The notes: generated by a model from the letters alone, not told the origin. DNA of 64,000 nucleotides from Phytoseiulus persimilis (GCA_037576195.1 CM075102.1:38808745-38872744); one strand, 5' to 3'; shown: positions 23,301 through 37,723, numbered from the stretch's first letter. A program made the numbers and translations.

Positions 23301-26300
23301 AGTGAGTTCGCCCAGTCGGATGCAGAGCGGTTTCGGCGGTACCTTCTTCGAACTCGGCGGCTTCCGAAGCGCCGCGGCTTTTTACCCCCTGCCATCATAG
23401 CAGCAGCGAACCTAGTTTACGCTTTATTTGATTTAGCATTGTTCTCATTCCATTCGCCCGCAGCTCCACGATGCTCTGGCGTTTCACACCCGCTGCAAAT
23501 ATCTTTCTCGGACTTCCGGATTTTCAGTTTTCTGGCCCCGGGCCGCCTGCGATGATGCCGAAGGGGAGAGAATTCATCCCGCGCGCCGCTGTCGATCGTT
23601 GTTTCCGACTTGCTCGGAGCAGCTAACAACAATTGACCGAAGTGCCTGATCAGAGAATCAGAACCGGCGTCAGAAGCGGCAAACATAGCTGCGTTATGGT
23701 GTCTCTTTCTCCCTCTCCGCTCCCCCTGGCACAGCGCTCGTTCTTTTCGGGTCTAAAACACAAGTTACGACATTGCGACTCTTCGCTGGCGGGCATTGGA
23801 AGACGCCGACTACACCACAATTCTTTCAGTTCAGGTGGCTCTGCTGAACGATGAATTCATGGGCCGCTGTTGAATGACGAACTGTCTTTTCGGCCGTTTA
23901 TTCGGAAGGGACGGACTGGGATACTTGATTCACTGCAGTGCTCCTACTCGCCGACGATAGTTTGACGAAGACTTCGCGGCATCGAACGATGCAGGCAGCA
24001 ACACGTCGCTTGTTGTTGCATTGCTTCACTGAAACCGCTGGTCCACTGGATGACGTAACCATTTGTGTGATTTCAAAAAGAACCGGCTCAAAAATAGCCG
24101 CATAAGCACTCGCCGATAACGATCAAGTATCGCCGTCGCGATCCCTTTCGCCGACCGTATTCCTCTGCCTGCAAGTTTGCAAAAACCGTTCGACCGCGCA
24201 GTTATAAACTTCGGTGGTTTTTCCTCATTGTGGATCAACCGTTATCTCTGTGAAATATATTGCTCTGTAGGTAGTGGCGGTCCACTCGTCTCATATAACA
24301 GCACAAAAGGCGCACCAACATCTTCTCCGCGATTCCTGCTTCAATTTTTTTCGCTTCTCCTCAATATCCTGAGGCGCATCATGGCTCAGAAAAGGCTCAG
24401 GAGCTCTGATAAAAAAATTCCCGAATCATCGAAGAGGCAGGGGATGGTTACTCGGAGTTCCATGGAAGCAGTGTTGTAATAATCAGCGACACTTCTCGAC
24501 GAGATCAGTATCTGTTCAAATTCTCGAGGAAAAAAAGTGTGGCCACCCTTTCGCCGAGAATTAACTGCTCGCGCTAAAGGCATCGCTCCCGACATACGAT
24601 TAAGGTCTTTGCCGATTCATCGACTGCGGATTCGTTCCTCGCGGAATGCAAAGCGTCATGTGTATTTTGGACGCTCGCAGGAGGTGAGCACCTGGGCGTG
24701 CGCTTTCACGGAATCTGAGCGAATATTTTTTCGCTCATTAAAAGCGTGATCGAATCGGAAGGTTTTAAGCTCTTGACGACATCGCTGCGTGCTTCCTTCC
24801 GAGGAAACCCGAAGACAAAACTGCGAAAAACAGTTTTCGAGGCAACCAGCGTGGTGCTGTAGCCATTGTGACGTCAAAGCGTTTCGGGAAAGCCCCCGGG
24901 ACAATGGAACCGCCGACTTTTCAGCTGTGGACGACGGCTGTTTCTGCTGATTCCACAACAGAAGCATTCGGCCTCAGGCGAGAGACAACTACCGAAATGT
25001 GTCAAGCGGATGACGATCACCATCATCAACATGTTCAAATAAGTCAATCCACAGAGCCCCTGCTGCACTCCTTCAATGAAACGTCGTGAGTTCCGTCGTG
25101 AATGGGGCAGAAATCCGAAAAGTGCAGAGGGGAGAAGTATCTTCGTTTCTCGCAAGAAGGAGACCATCATGCGCAGACATAGGTTGGACTCTGTTCTCGG
25201 ATTCCCATGAGCCCTCCTCGGACGAGGGAGAGCGCTCGGACCTAGGCATGTTTATACCGGAATAAATCTTACAGACGTTTCAAGATTTGAGAGGAAGGAG
25301 TTGACTTCTACCCTCCGGCGTTCGTTACTTTTCGTTGTAAAATCTCTGTGGTCGAGGAACAGAGAACACGGATGAAGGGAGAGATTCATGACCAGAGACG
25401 GGGAATCTGAGTTTGCCTGTGGTGGAAGGCGATGGAGGGTTTTACAGTTGGCCATTTGCGGATAGGTCTGAGAATCGAGGCTTTGAGAGCCGCGGCTGGG
25501 GAGGGGGAGAGTGAGATTGTGGTCATCACAAGACGGCCGGAAAAGTACAAGCCCGCCGGTTGAGCCAAGAATTCTCCCAAAACAGCGAGGAAGGGCTTCG
25601 AGGTGGCCAGGTACCCCTTTGTGATTTTCGCTTTAAGCACTTGTAATAGATGTCGTCCTTAGCGAATCATACAATGACACCCGGTCTGCTGATAACGTCG
25701 CTCTGTCGACAGCACTTGGATTGGAACGATTCGTCTTCTTCTCCCAGAGCGAAACAAGAGGTCGAACAGGCCGACGACGGGTTATTGTTTTCGTTCTTTC
25801 TTCCTGAACTCGACCGAATGCTGGAGCTGCAGCACCTGAGCAAAACAACAGCTCTCCTAAACGAGCTTCGCAATCGGTCCCCAGGAGCCACTCCGCCGCC
25901 GGATGACCTTTCCGAGAGACTTCGATGCAATTCACGTTGTCCGCCATTACCAAAATAGGGAAAGAAACACTTTGAAGTCAGCGGCAAAAACAATGGAGAG
26001 TGCAGGCCGACGCGCAACACCGCAAGTTGAAAGTGGTGTTTTTGTTTTGTTTGGAAAATACCAGAGAAACAGATCGTTTTAAAACCGTATCGGAAGGGGA
26101 TCCCTAATGCTAGACTAAACGGCTCAAGCTCAAATCAACTTGCTTGGCTGCGTCTCTCACAAATTTTCGAGTCTGGAGGTTTCGCACTGCTCTTTTTCTC
26201 TCTCCCTCTCTCTGAACCAAGCCATCGGTCTGCGTGACGCGATAATCTCGGAAACGCACGTTCCAAGCTGCACATATATACAGCAGGTACAGCCTATTGA

Positions 26301-28827
26301 AGATCGACCGGGTATGAGGTACATAAGGTGCATGTACCTCATAGGAGGAATTGATTCGATCTAAAAGGAAGATTCTAATCATGAAGAGAAACACACAACT
26401 CGATTCCATCCGCTGCCGAGTGGTAGGGACTGAGATGAACGTGACGAAGGTCCCTCGAACGTTGATTCGTAAATAATTGTCTTTGTCTGCCCGAAGGTCC
26501 TAAATCTCATCCGAATGGTTTTTCTGCGGGGAAGTACGTTGGGTGACCTCTGAGCGGTCGAAATTCGTCCCTCGCTGATTGCTCTTCTCGTCAGAATGAC
26601 ACAACAGCGTTCCGACATGTGAAAGGATATGAGAACTGTGAGAAAGCGGTCAAGCGGTTTCCCGAACAGTCCCGCTGGCATTGGGTAACGTAAGCCACCG
26701 CGCCTACAGCATTCACAGCGAACGACCGTAACACTGAAGGAATCCTTCCACGAACGGCTCTTATTGACTATATTCCGCTCGAATTTATATATTCGTTCCA
26801 TCTCGGATGGGTGGCTGGGTGTCAGTCTCATCTGAGCGGTCATCCGGCTCCAAGATAAGCTAGCGTTAAGGAAACCGCAAAGGCAAAGAAGAGCGATCCT
26901 CAACGGCTCTTTGGCGAGTCGAACATAGGATAGTTATTCTTCGCAGGATGACGTAATCGGAATAAATGGTTCCGTGGAGGCTAACAGGAAGTTTAGAGCG
27001 AGATCAGTAACACCAGGAAAGAGATGTTTGTTCGGCTGGTCCCAGTGAGCTCAATTATAACCAAACTCATCTGGAAGTTCCAAGCTAGGCGAACCAATTG
27101 ATTGAGCTTTACCCTTCACCGAATATTGGGAAACAGCCATGAATATTTTTCTCTGTTTTCTGAGGTGCGTGAACAACGCTATTAGTTCCGTATGCTCCCC
27201 TCCTGGAATCCATTAGCGGCTCTCATCACGGCAAAGCGAACCGAACCGATGTTCTAATCACGTTACCCAAAGCAGAAAACACCATCTCACCACCCTTCCG
27301 GTTCGAGAACCGGACGGAAACATTCAAGAGTGTTTGTCCCGACGAGGAAGGATTCGGAGGAACTCGAAACGCAGGCGTCCCGAATTCAAATGGAGAGGAA
27401 TAGAAAGAGAAAAGAGCCATTTCTTTGATCAGAGCCTGATGAGCTCGGGGACGGCTTCTTCTCTGGGGATCGCTCAGAGGATCGGGGCTCAATGTAGGAA
27501 TGAAACGAAGCCTAAAATGGGGTATTAGACCCCATCATGGCCGGGACGGCCAAAGCGGCGGCGGGAGCGGCGGAATGGATTGCTGGATTCGGAACACCTG
27601 ACACTACAACCTTGCACCGACGTCCTCAACGATCCGTTTCATTCTTCAGAGCCCGTCGATGCTCCGGCCCCAGTTATTTCTGCTCATCTCTTCCTTTCTC
27701 CAACGTTGGTCGCCTATAATCAGCGAGTCGAGTTCGCGAGCATCTCTTCCGTTGAAACGACGTTCTCAGGATGATTCTCCGGTTCATTTCGATAGAATTT
27801 TCGCTAGGGAGAATTCCCTCCTACAGCCACAATAATTCTCCTCGCGTCAACAGTCACCTTGTGACACGAAGCCTGTTGACCCTAATTAGGCTCGAATTTA
27901 TCGCACATGGATTAGACAAGACATCAACGAGCAAGGCCGTTACTCTGAACGCATGAGCAAGACTGTGTTGAATAGATCGGGGAAAATCGGAGTCTGATCA
28001 GGGGAAACTGAGACGCAGAAGGCCGAACGAGCTGACGTCGGGGTCCTGAACTATCTCGTGCGACCATGGGAATTCGAGTCGAGAACTCCGATCTGGGTAG
28101 TAATGTCGTAATTCGCAATAGTTGCGCTCTGTGTAATACGATATCGCCTGGCGGCTGAGAAAAATTACGAGAACACCACGGGATCGTAGGAGGTGTTACC
28201 GATTTTCAAGGAGCGAAACGTACTCAACTCCACCCACAAAGGATACGCCGTGATGGCGTCGTTACCTGCAATGGTTAACGTGACACTTCACGCCTACTTT
28301 GGGCGAAACGTCAGAGCTGCGAAGACTGCCGCTGACAGTGAGCCCGGGTCCTCCCCGTCCTCTACCTTTGGAATTCGTTGGAGGCCACAGCTCCTCCGTT
28401 CCAGGTAGAACCGAAGATCCGGTGGTGGTGGACATGGATAGAGAATGTGGCACAAAAGTCCCTACACCCCGGGGTTTCTGCAAGCAATCTTTCAATCATC
28501 TGAAGCAGCGAGGAATACTTACATTTGTCCTTTGGGCAGAGTGAGATCAATCTCTTTCAGAACTTCGGTGGCACGGCTGCCGTATCCATACGCGACTCGG
28601 AGACGATCTACGTCCACAGCGAGCTTGTGTGTCCGGCGCATCGACTCCGGATCCGAGTTGAGCCTAGCGAGCGGCACTTTTCCTTCCTGGTTGATGGCAT
28701 TGTTCGACTCTACGAACGCCTCGTTCACGTGGCCAACACGAGCTTCACCGCTTTCGTGGTTGTTGTAGGCTGTCGAGTACGACACTGGCTCGATGGCAGC
28801 GCCGCTCTTTCCGTTGTACCGGGGGAA
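17327..28827 (-). CDS. ABC half-transporter, ABCH type (NBD then membrane domain), copy 1
   Basis: Exons: 28523-28827, 22141-22388, 21422-21596, 20620-20926, 19929-20570, 17736-18225, 17327-17538. All phases agree and give 792 residues, but a 5' coding exon is missing, because 28827 follows a splice acceptor (TTTGTTTCAG). The nucleotide-binding domain is complete: Walker A GPSGCGKT, signature LSGGQQRR, Walker [15 protein letters not shown]-loop VTTHYIEEA. Then come membrane segment 1 ([15 protein letters not shown]), a large loop with N-glycosylation sites (NYT, NYS, NET), and about five more segments around [35 protein letters not shown] and [13 protein letters not shown]. As a half-transporter it must dimerise in a membrane; ABCH members of insects are tied to lipid or xenobiotic export, but the substrate here cannot be read. 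All six donors are GTAAGT or GTGAGT. It lies about 14 kb from its damaged paralogue. Confidence 0.92.
22389..28522 (-). other. 6.1 kb intron of ABC transporter 1
   Basis: The intron separates the N-terminal exon from the Walker A exon; the equivalent intron of the paralogue is 1.1 kb. It contains no supported gene. A plus-strand frame at 22724-22915 begins with [20 protein letters not shown] and could be a signal peptide, but it has no promoter or splice support. A CGG-rich patch lies near 22573-22600 and a perfect 12-bp inverted repeat at 26313-26343. Confidence 0.7.
26313..26343. repeat. Perfect 12-bp inverted repeat (hairpin)
   Basis: The arms TATGAGGTACAT and ATGTACCTCATA are perfectly complementary around a 7-nt spacer, AAGGTGC. 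It sits inside the long ABC1 intron and is too short for a typical microRNA precursor. I see no second copy and no target duplication, so its meaning is unknown. Confidence 0.6.
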
Positions 28828-29158
28828 CTGAAACAAAAGGAAAAATTATTCCATTGTACGTCTTCAGTGAGTTCATTCCGGCTTGCGGTTCTCAGCCAAT
28901 GGAGCTGATGAGCAGCTCAGCGATGTTGGAGCTCGCACATGGCGTCCTTCTCGGCCCCAAAGCGTCTCGCGAACTCCGCGAATCCGGGAACCGTGAGTTC
29001 ATCACCAGCCTCCCACCTATCCATGATGGCTGAGTTCATCAGTTGTCATGGCAATAAGGCATAGTTCATCAATATATCCATTCATTTATCCATAGGTCCA
29101 TGGGTTGATCGATGGTGATCAATGAATAATGCCCGAACTTCCAAGCTGCATTCCTCAG

Positions 29159-29290
29159 ATTCTGACTTCGAAGAGGGAGTTGACGAAGTTGGCTGAGGAA
29201 ATGTACTCCAAGAGGCATGAAGAAGTTTTTTCCTTCAGAAGTGAAGGTGCATCCGCTGACGTCGACGCGCGGAAGATTGCAAAGCAATTG
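29159..29290 (+). other. Candidate plus-strand exon, unidentified
   Basis: A 132-nt (44-codon) stretch lies between an acceptor, TTCCTCAG, and a consensus donor, GTGAGTTC, with no stop in frame. It reads ILTSKRELTKLAEEMYSKRH and continues in the same charged, helical style. Possible flanking exons (for example one after CTCAATAG at about 29340, or a hydrophobic frame at 29470-29700) do not join it with certainty. I do not recognise the protein. It could be a chance open frame with chance splice sites. Confidence 0.25.
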
Positions 29291-32200
29291 GTGAGTTCGG
29301 GTTGGAAACAAACGCTGATTCCTTGCCCGCTACCTCAATAGCGACCCGTCTCGCTGGCTGGCTGCGCCACACTCGATACTGAAGGACTTTCGCCGAACAT
29401 CGCGCGTGGTCAGACCGACGGAAATATTTCGGATCAGATCTTTCCTCAAACGCGAAAAGGCCTCTAGAAGACATCATCAAACGAGAAACTATAACAGATA
29501 TCGTGGTTTTCCGTCAGGAGGCAATTTCATGTTGGGCGAATTTCTTCCTGGTCGGTTCTGGTGTGGCATTGTGCGCAGCTCCTCACTGCTCGATGAAACG
29601 CTATTTCAGATCGAGAAGCATCGCTTCGGTCATCTCCCGATGTCTCTTCTTTTGCCACGAACGCGCCGTCCGCTCACTCGTCTATCTTGTTCGCTCATAA
29701 CATTGTCGGATAGATTCTGACAATGGTGTAGTCCGCTCGTACATGGAGTTGTCTGATGAGAGGAGTCCAACTCCGTCAACTCACACCACGACGACCACGC
29801 AACTAACTAATCTTCGTTTCTGCTCTACAACCATTCACAATTACTCAAGAGAAACAATCCCGATCAGTCGCCAGGTGATGGCTATGCCAGAACGCACAAG
29901 CGATTTCCGGAGACATGGAAGCCCCGGAGCCAAAAGAGTTTCCCCGGGAGCTTTCTCTTGTCCCTGATAAAGATCGCGAATCCCGACAAACTGGCCGATA
30001 ACCACCGTAGGGGCTCGAAACGATTCTCGCACTCCGCACCTTCATAGTCGAACGATCACAGATGACAGCGTTGAGCACACATTCCGGCGATGGTTTCAGA
30101 AGAGGAGTAGGAACGGGACGGAGCGACGGAACGATCGAGCTCGCAGATCGAAGTGTCCCCGTAGATCGAAAGTGAGTTTGGAGAAAGAGCGACGCGGCGA
30201 ACTCAACTGTTGCACGCACAGAGCAAAACTGACATAGCGAACGTCCAACTCGGCCGGCATCCCTCTCTGACGAAGAGGCGAACTACAATAGGATCAGCGG
30301 AGCATCTGAATCCGTGTTGACGAAATCGTTGGGTGGAGTGAGCTTTTGTGGAGAATTCTTCACGAAATATAGAAATCTTCATAGAGATGAGAAACACGCG
30401 GTTACGTAAGCAAAATGGGGTTCTCAATTCATAAGACTCTCACTGTCCAACCATGGGCCAGCTCACTAGCACGCACCCAGAGCTCCTCTCTCATGTGGGA
30501 GCTCAATATTGTTCATGGGAATCGAGTTCGGAAATGTATCCGAGTCCGGTTGTATCCGAGGTAGACTCGGAATGAACGGAATCCACGACACGGAGAATTT
30601 CCGGCTACACTTGGTTGATTCCCGCAGCGACGAAGAAAACAAAAACTCCTTTCATCAGTGTCAAAATCGGTGAAAGCTTGCACGCTATTCCACTACCGCG
30701 AAAACGTGGGTACGATTGTATTTGTCTTGAACAATGTCCCATCGATGCAGTCGAGTATTTTCTTTCGAGGAAGAATATTTCTGCCGCCTCCACTACTCTT
30801 CCGAATTCCATGAATGTGAGTGATAACCGACAACAGACTCTTGGCTGCTGCCGCAAGGTCCCAAAAAGCGATCCTGATAGGATCGTCAACTGATCTGTCT
30901 TCATCCACGTGATCTTTTTTGTCGGACTCTTTGCTAGTAGACGTTCCAGGGAGAACCCCAGCCATAATTTTCTGAGTTCGCGTCGAGACTTTTGCGTTTG
31001 CATTCGAGACAACTCCGCAAAAAGACAGACGTGAAGTTCAAGGCATCGTTTGCTCAGCTGGCTCGCGGAGTTACACGCAACGATCCCTCTTCCCGGCTTT
31101 GTTAGAGATCATGGTTACAGCCTGGCTAAGTTGACGGATCCACCACTTCGACGGCATCGCCGATTCAAGCTCACGAGTCCAAGACATTTGAATATCCAGT
31201 CACTTTCCTTGTTGACTGAACAACAGGACGAGACCCCAGAAACAGGCTCAAATTGAGATGAGGTCGACGGGGCAACCCTTCTGGTAATTGAGGAAACCGT
31301 CGCAGCGCTCGATTCAAGGCAACAATTAATGAGGAGCAGGGCTAAAACGTCAAGGGAAACGTGTAGCTGGCTGTTCGCGTGTATTTTCGGGTCTGCGAAG
31401 AGTCATCCCGAGAGGCTTCCTCAAAGAAAAACGGTCAGTGATCGACTCCTAAGCAGACATGGGAGTTGCCCCAATCAAACTCCCCATCTCGACCCGAGAT
31501 AGTTCGGCGGCAAAAAATGAAAAGCGATCGCTCCGGGCTTACTCGAACACGCGTTTCTTTTGGGGAGAAGTTCTCGATGGTTTCCTTGTGATGCAAGCAA
31601 ACTTCAAGTAGTCAATTCATGCCGATGGGGGAGGAGTTGTGGCTGCAAGCCATTCTGACGATAAGCTATGCTGTCATGCAACGCAAGGTTGTAAAATCGC
31701 ACCTTTTTCGCTGTGGCCCTCCAGACTGCGTACGCCTCCATGCCTAAGATCCGAAAGGTCACGAAAGCGGCGACAAAGACGAGCACAGCAAGTGGAGGAA
31801 TGGTCTCCGGTGAGATGCGAATGCGAGACAACAAAAGCACACAGATGGATGAAGACAGCACTATTAGCGAAGGCTAGCGCCGCTTGAATATAATCTATCA
31901 ATGAGGAAAAATTAAAAGGAAATTTGCCATCGCCACCAAAGAACCTCCTCTGTTGGTGGATGGAACTGAACGAACAGAAGCCGTACGGGGAGACAGCGGA
32001 AGCGGCCGTCGTTCTCCGCCGCTCTTGAAGAAGGAGGAACATAGCGAAACCTTTCTGGCTTCCGAGAAGAGCGTCCAGATGAAGTTCTCAAGTCGCTTCT
32101 TAGTGTCTCGAGTGTCTGGAGCCCTTTCAGACTTCTAGACGCGTATGAATCTCTCGCTCGGGAGCAAGCCATCATTACGAGTCCTCAGAGACGAGCCCGT

Positions 32201-35200
32201 TCAATCGAACCAGAATCTACATCATTCGAGACCTGATCCTGCTGAAAGGGGCTGAATGAGGCATAGAGGGAGCTGAGCGGCTCTTGAAGGTCATGACGAA
32301 CATAGCAGACGAAGAAAAACGCTCTTCTCCATAAAAAAAGAAAGCAATCAAACCACTCCGATCCTTCAAGACCGCCAACTACTGTCTCAACGATGAATTC
32401 TCATGGTTTCTGCAAGAGCATTGGAGTGGAAATTTTATGGACACGCTCCGGAACTCGCTCGGCAGTGCATCGAGCGACGAAGATTCTGCTCATCGGTTTC
32501 TGACGACCGCATCGAATCTCCTCGTATTAACACGAATCCATAGCGATTCTGACTGGGACAACCAGGTTCTGCAAGGGTGGACATATCATCTTCGGCTGCG
32601 AGTGTTACTCATTGTATTTTGCACTCTCCATTCCGACGGGAGCCTCGATGGCTTCGATAGACCCTCGAATGGTAATCACATCAACACGCCAAGGATGGAA
32701 CGAAGTCGCTCCGGAGATTGAGCATGTGAATAAACATTAGATTGTGCGCACCTTTCCGCTCTGCCGCTGTTGTCACGTATCTTGATTGCGTCCCATTCGA
32801 AAACAATCACAAGTAATATCGGAGATCAACATTCTCAAAAGGTAAGGGACTATACGGGTCAGCCTCCGTGTGAGCGAACCAGCTGATTCGCATTTGCTCA
32901 AGAACCTAAATGCGTTCGTCTCTGATCGAGAATCCGAACTTGTTATCCTTACATGGCTCCGCATCCGTTCAGATTGCAAGCTGGCTGAGAATCTTTCTCT
33001 CCGTTCTCATCGTTGGTGGACTCATTCATTTTTTCAGGTTTGTGAACACAACTCCACGAAAGAACACTCTCTCCGCAAAGGCGCGCTTCCCCCTGAGAAA
33101 TTATCGGAGTTCTGGATGTGATCGCTAAGAGGGCTCGTCGACCACAAAGTGATGCTTCTGAGCCTGAGCATTCGATTATCCCGGTGTTCATCGGACCTCA
33201 CGTGAATCTCCAATCGCCAGAGTTGGAAAAACGGGAAATCTACGAACCAGCGAACGACAACACGGAATGCTTTCTGACAAAGTCTTTGGCTCTCTTGAAT
33301 GAGCATCTGGTCCGTAGTTTTATCCGGCCTCTCTCAATCCGATATATTGGAACCAGAGTTTGGGTACAGTTGGAAACGCTCGCTCCCCGGCGAACTTCCG
33401 AAGGTTCATTCCGCGTCAATTCAGCAACCGAGTCGGCTTTCGACACCACCAGGAAGCGGATACCTCCATTTATATTGATCGAAGGGCACCCAATCCGCGT
33501 CCTTCATCAATAGGACTCGGTCACGTTGAGATCATCCTCTATTCGCTCGGATCAGAAGTGTCGTCGAGCTAGATTCTCGCTATTTTCTCGAGCCCGAATA
33601 CCGTTCACTTCTTCTGAGTCGTCACGCTCAGATCACTTCGGGGCGTCGAATAGTTTTTGGCGCCTAATACGAATCTTTTCTACGAATCTTCTAAGTGTGG
33701 GAGAAGCAATTTGCATCACGGGTGCCCCGTTTTCCCGATACGCGTTTCCGAATTCCAGCTCACGACTGAACCAGAACTGTGGGCGGTCGAACTTTCGCTG
33801 CTAGGGCAGCGGCTGACGTTTGAAAAGTGAGGATTCGACCCAAGTCTGCAGGAACGCCTGACGACGGGGTCGTCAAAAACCGTTAGTGGGAAGTGTCTTT
33901 CTGGATGTCTTCGGGGGAAAATCTGTCGTGGCCTGAAACTCGAAGCGCGTACCCATGTAGCACTCTGGGTCTGAGACACGGCCGCCGCAGCGAGGCGGAA
34001 TTTCAAAAACTTCCGAACGGCGAAAGCGGATTTGGGATTTTTGGCCACTGGATTCAAGGTCCTCGAACGACGACAGAAACGAATTTCAAATTCGCAATTT
34101 CAAACTTCACGCGGTTTGGACCCGCCTATCTGTATCTGTCAATGCCACGTTGCAGAGGTGCTGCGACGGGTTCGTTGGGGAGCCATGCGCCCTGCAATCT
34201 CAGGAATGTCTCCATGGCGCTGTGCGAAGATTCCGTCGTTCTGGCCACCTTTGAATTAATTCCGGCACCTCTGAAGTCAGTTTGGGCGAATGTCCGCGTG
34301 TACTAATCGAGGTCGACACTCGCAATTCGCAAGCGCGTTCATTCGGCAGTGGATCGGCTCGAGTGGCGAACGGTCCCGAAACCGAAAACACCGTTTGCGC
34401 TCATCGCCGATGAATAGCGAGCAGAGACTCGTCGACGCCGTTGTCGAAAGTAAATATATATTGTTCCGAGTGTCGAATTCGCTGTCGGCGGGGGGAACGA
34501 AAGTTCCGAGTGTTAAGCCATTTGTGAACAACTTGACACACTTTGGCCGCATCATAGCGCAGAGAAATGCTTTCGGTCGTCAATGCTCGAATGTAGCCTG
34601 CCTGTCTGCCCACCTGCGAGGCGCCTTGCCTGCCCGTCTGACTGACTGAACGAAATCTGAAGCTTGATTTTGTTTCGGCCACTCGGTCCACCTTTCGGCG
34701 GTCCAGCCGTCTCCGCGGCTGAACGTCAACCTCATGTCGATCGCCAGACTTCGACTCAGGATGAACAGCTCGGAAATAAGCGCTTCTTTTTTCCAGAGCT
34801 CGTGAAGGAGCTCGCTTGTGTTCGTTGACGTGCACGTTCCGTCAATAAATCGTGCCTCACACGGATGCTAGAGTTCCGCTGCGGGACGCTAACCGTTCTC
34901 AGTTACGCCGGGGACGAACGTTCTTGGAGAGCGGGACGACACGCTGAGAAGCTGCATCAGAAGAGCCGGCCATGACACCAGAAAATCTGAAGAGATAGGT
35001 CGTCGTTCTTCGGCTCTTCTTTCGGAACGGTGCCACGGGAGCAGCCGGAAATCGTCACCGCTAGCCGAGTCACAGACGGAACAGTCAACAGAGTCGCCCC
35101 ACTAAGTGACACACGTGCAACACATCGCTGTGTCGTGAATGCTCCTATCGATCATATTCGCGAAGTCGGCTCGCTAGCCGGCGGAACGACCATCGTACCC

Positions 35201-37723
35201 CATGATCAAGAGCTGTACGTGTCTTTTGGTTCGTCGAGGGTGCCTGCGTTAGTCACCCTGCTGAACATCCACTCCTCCGAGAATTGTACCCATGACTGAT
35301 GCTGGAAGCCTCCTGGCTGAGTGGAGTCTCTCTGTCTACATTCGAACAAGAGGGGGGGGGGGGCAGGCTGCTGATTATTCTGACGCAGACGAAGATGGCG
35401 GAGGTTATCGCAGCGGAGCCGCACGTATACGTCGGCGGAAGCAGGCATTGTCACGTCGCTGTCGAATCAATAAGACACCGAAAGACTTCCATCTCGCCGT
35501 CGGGTGTACCGCGATGCTTCCAATCAATCGCTGCGACTGCGGAGCCGACTGCGAAGCGACGGGCGACCAGGTTCAAGTCCGGGACGCGTCGAGCGTCCCC
35601 GATTCGCTCCTTGCGAGGAACGCCGCAGAATCAATCGTTCTCAGCCCCGGCACATACCATGCATCATACGCGTACAAATTCGCGGTTCGGAGAACGGCTG
35701 AGAGCGCCGATCTTTGACGATCCCCACAGCTCCCTGCGCCGACATCTTGTCGACTTTCTCCGTTCGCCTGGTCAGCTTCACCGACTGACATTATTCACTG
35801 AGTCATCAGCGAATTCCTTTCTGCTTGCCGTCGGCATTATACATTCTGGTCATCCGAGTGGTTCGTTTTTCGTTCGTTCGTTCGGCAGGCGGGCAGGCAG
35901 GCGGATAGCTGACCAACTGGGGAAAACGGTGCTGCTCTCACCACCGCCGCTGCGACCACCGAAACGTCTGTCCGGGCCGCCTTGCCTGCCGCGAGCGAGC
36001 GGCTTACTACAGCTGCCGTCGGTTGGTCTTTCTGTCCGTCCGTGCGCCTGTCTGTCTGATCAATCCTAATGGCAGATCTCACGAGATGCTCCACTCGTTT
36101 CCTGATTCACGCAGTGGGTTCGGGCGCTCATGTTTCTGACGCGGAGAGAACTAGTTCAGTGAAAGCACGAAAATCCATTACACCTCGTGCCCACGAACGC
36201 TTGCCCAGTGACAACGACAGCGAAACTTGGCAACGACCGTCTCAAAAATTAGTGGCTGTCCGCACCCGGAGCGCCGGAACAGAAGACAACGGTTCCCGAA
36301 GCGAATCATCAACATCAGAGTTCTCGAACCGGTATGCTCAGAAATCGAGTGATTCACCTGGAAATGGACCCGGTGTCTGAACCCCGAACGATCCGACGTC
36401 ATTGTCGACGGTCGGCGCTCATTCACAATCGGAACGATTTCTATTTTCCTCGCTCCGTGCCTCCCACAGTCTGTGTCCAGTGGCCAATGGCTCGTTGCTG
36501 GAGGGAAGCGAAAGTCGTCGCGGTCAAGTTCACTGTCGCGCGGCCGCGTATTCTTGTTGTTGGCGTCCGGTTGCTCCGACGTGGTCTTTTCTGGGTCGAT
36601 CAGGCTCAAGATCCACTCGATCCCGCGTACAGGGCCGGCCCTGTCTCATGTCAAGCGGCCGAGGTAGACAGCCGCTTAAAACAGCTGGCACAGGGCAGGC
36701 TTTCAACGAAGAAATTCGATGACTCATCCGGCTTTCGAGCATCTTTGTTGGAGTCGACTGAAAGCCGGATATTCCAGCTGATGTTCGTTCGTCAGGAAAA
36801 TTCTGAAGAAGAAGAGGAACGCCGCTCGCGGCCCAAGAGCAGCCGAGATGACCCAGTGAACGAGTCCGTTGATTGGCCCATCAGTCGTCTTATGTAACGT
36901 TGCTCGGCTCCAGAAGCATCGTTTCGAGCGAGGTGTCCCGATGCCTTCAGCCATTCGCGAAATCTGGTCCCGAGGGTTTCGAGTTGTTTTCGCCGTCCCG
37001 CACTTGGAAGGCGTTCCCGAAATTCCCCAGCTGCCATCCGTGACTCAGGTTCTCCTCACAGAATCCGACCCCGGCAGCTCAGTTTCATGGAAATCCCCTG
37101 CACCGATCGATTCTGACACAATCCTGACTCACGTTGGGCACGCTGTAGGTCACGGCATCCGAGTCCTGGAGGTTTCGAAGCCCGAACTCCAAGGTTCCGC
37201 GCATGCGTCCCCGGCGATATTTTGCTCATTCGAGAGCTAGGATGGTACTCGGTGAGCACCTCTCGGTCGGTGTCGCGAAGGGCCTCATGGAAACGGGAGA
37301 CGGAGTCCGAACAGAAAGAAGTCCGAAAACACCTTATTTCGACTCTCGTCTCAACCACATTCGTTCGTTTCGATTTCCACGTCAATCGGTTGCCGTTTCC
37401 ATGCCGTGAGTCAAGCAGCCACTTGGCTTGCTGGCAAGCAAGAAACCCATCGGGTCTTTCATCGCCGCTGAAAGCCAATCTCATCGCAGCGCCAGGAAGT
37501 ACTTATTCGTCTTGTCTCGACGTTCATCGCTGAGCAATATCGAGGCATGAGCACGGGAAGCACGCGCATACCCCAAGCTAACGAACATTAACGACGAGGG
37601 CCGCAACAGCTGTACCACCAAAACCGACCAGCGGCGGAACCCTACGGTTCGTGAATAGGAATAACGATCCCATGGCCTGATATTCAAGCCGGTGACAGTT
37701 ACTCTTTCGGCGTTGTGTCTTAC
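29291..37723. other. Intergenic stretch with GC-rich patches, no supported gene
   Basis: Many overlapping frames are open here only because the DNA is GC-rich, including 35299-36069 on the plus strand. Short repeats of TTCG/GGCA type lie near 35870-35905. A run of 12 G occurs at 35352-35363. I found no domain, tRNA or paired repeat. The missing first coding exon of ABC transporter 1 could lie anywhere here. Confidence 0.4.

Noticed and set aside
28825..28836. Start of ABC transporter 1 at the frame beginning MFQFPR
   Set aside because: The first codon is TTG, not ATG, and it lies in the pyrimidine tract of a splice acceptor; the true start must be in an upstream exon.
35299..36069. 256-codon plus-strand frame
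   Set aside because: GC-rich DNA with several frames open at once; low-complexity Ser/Arg/Pro content, no domain and no splice links.
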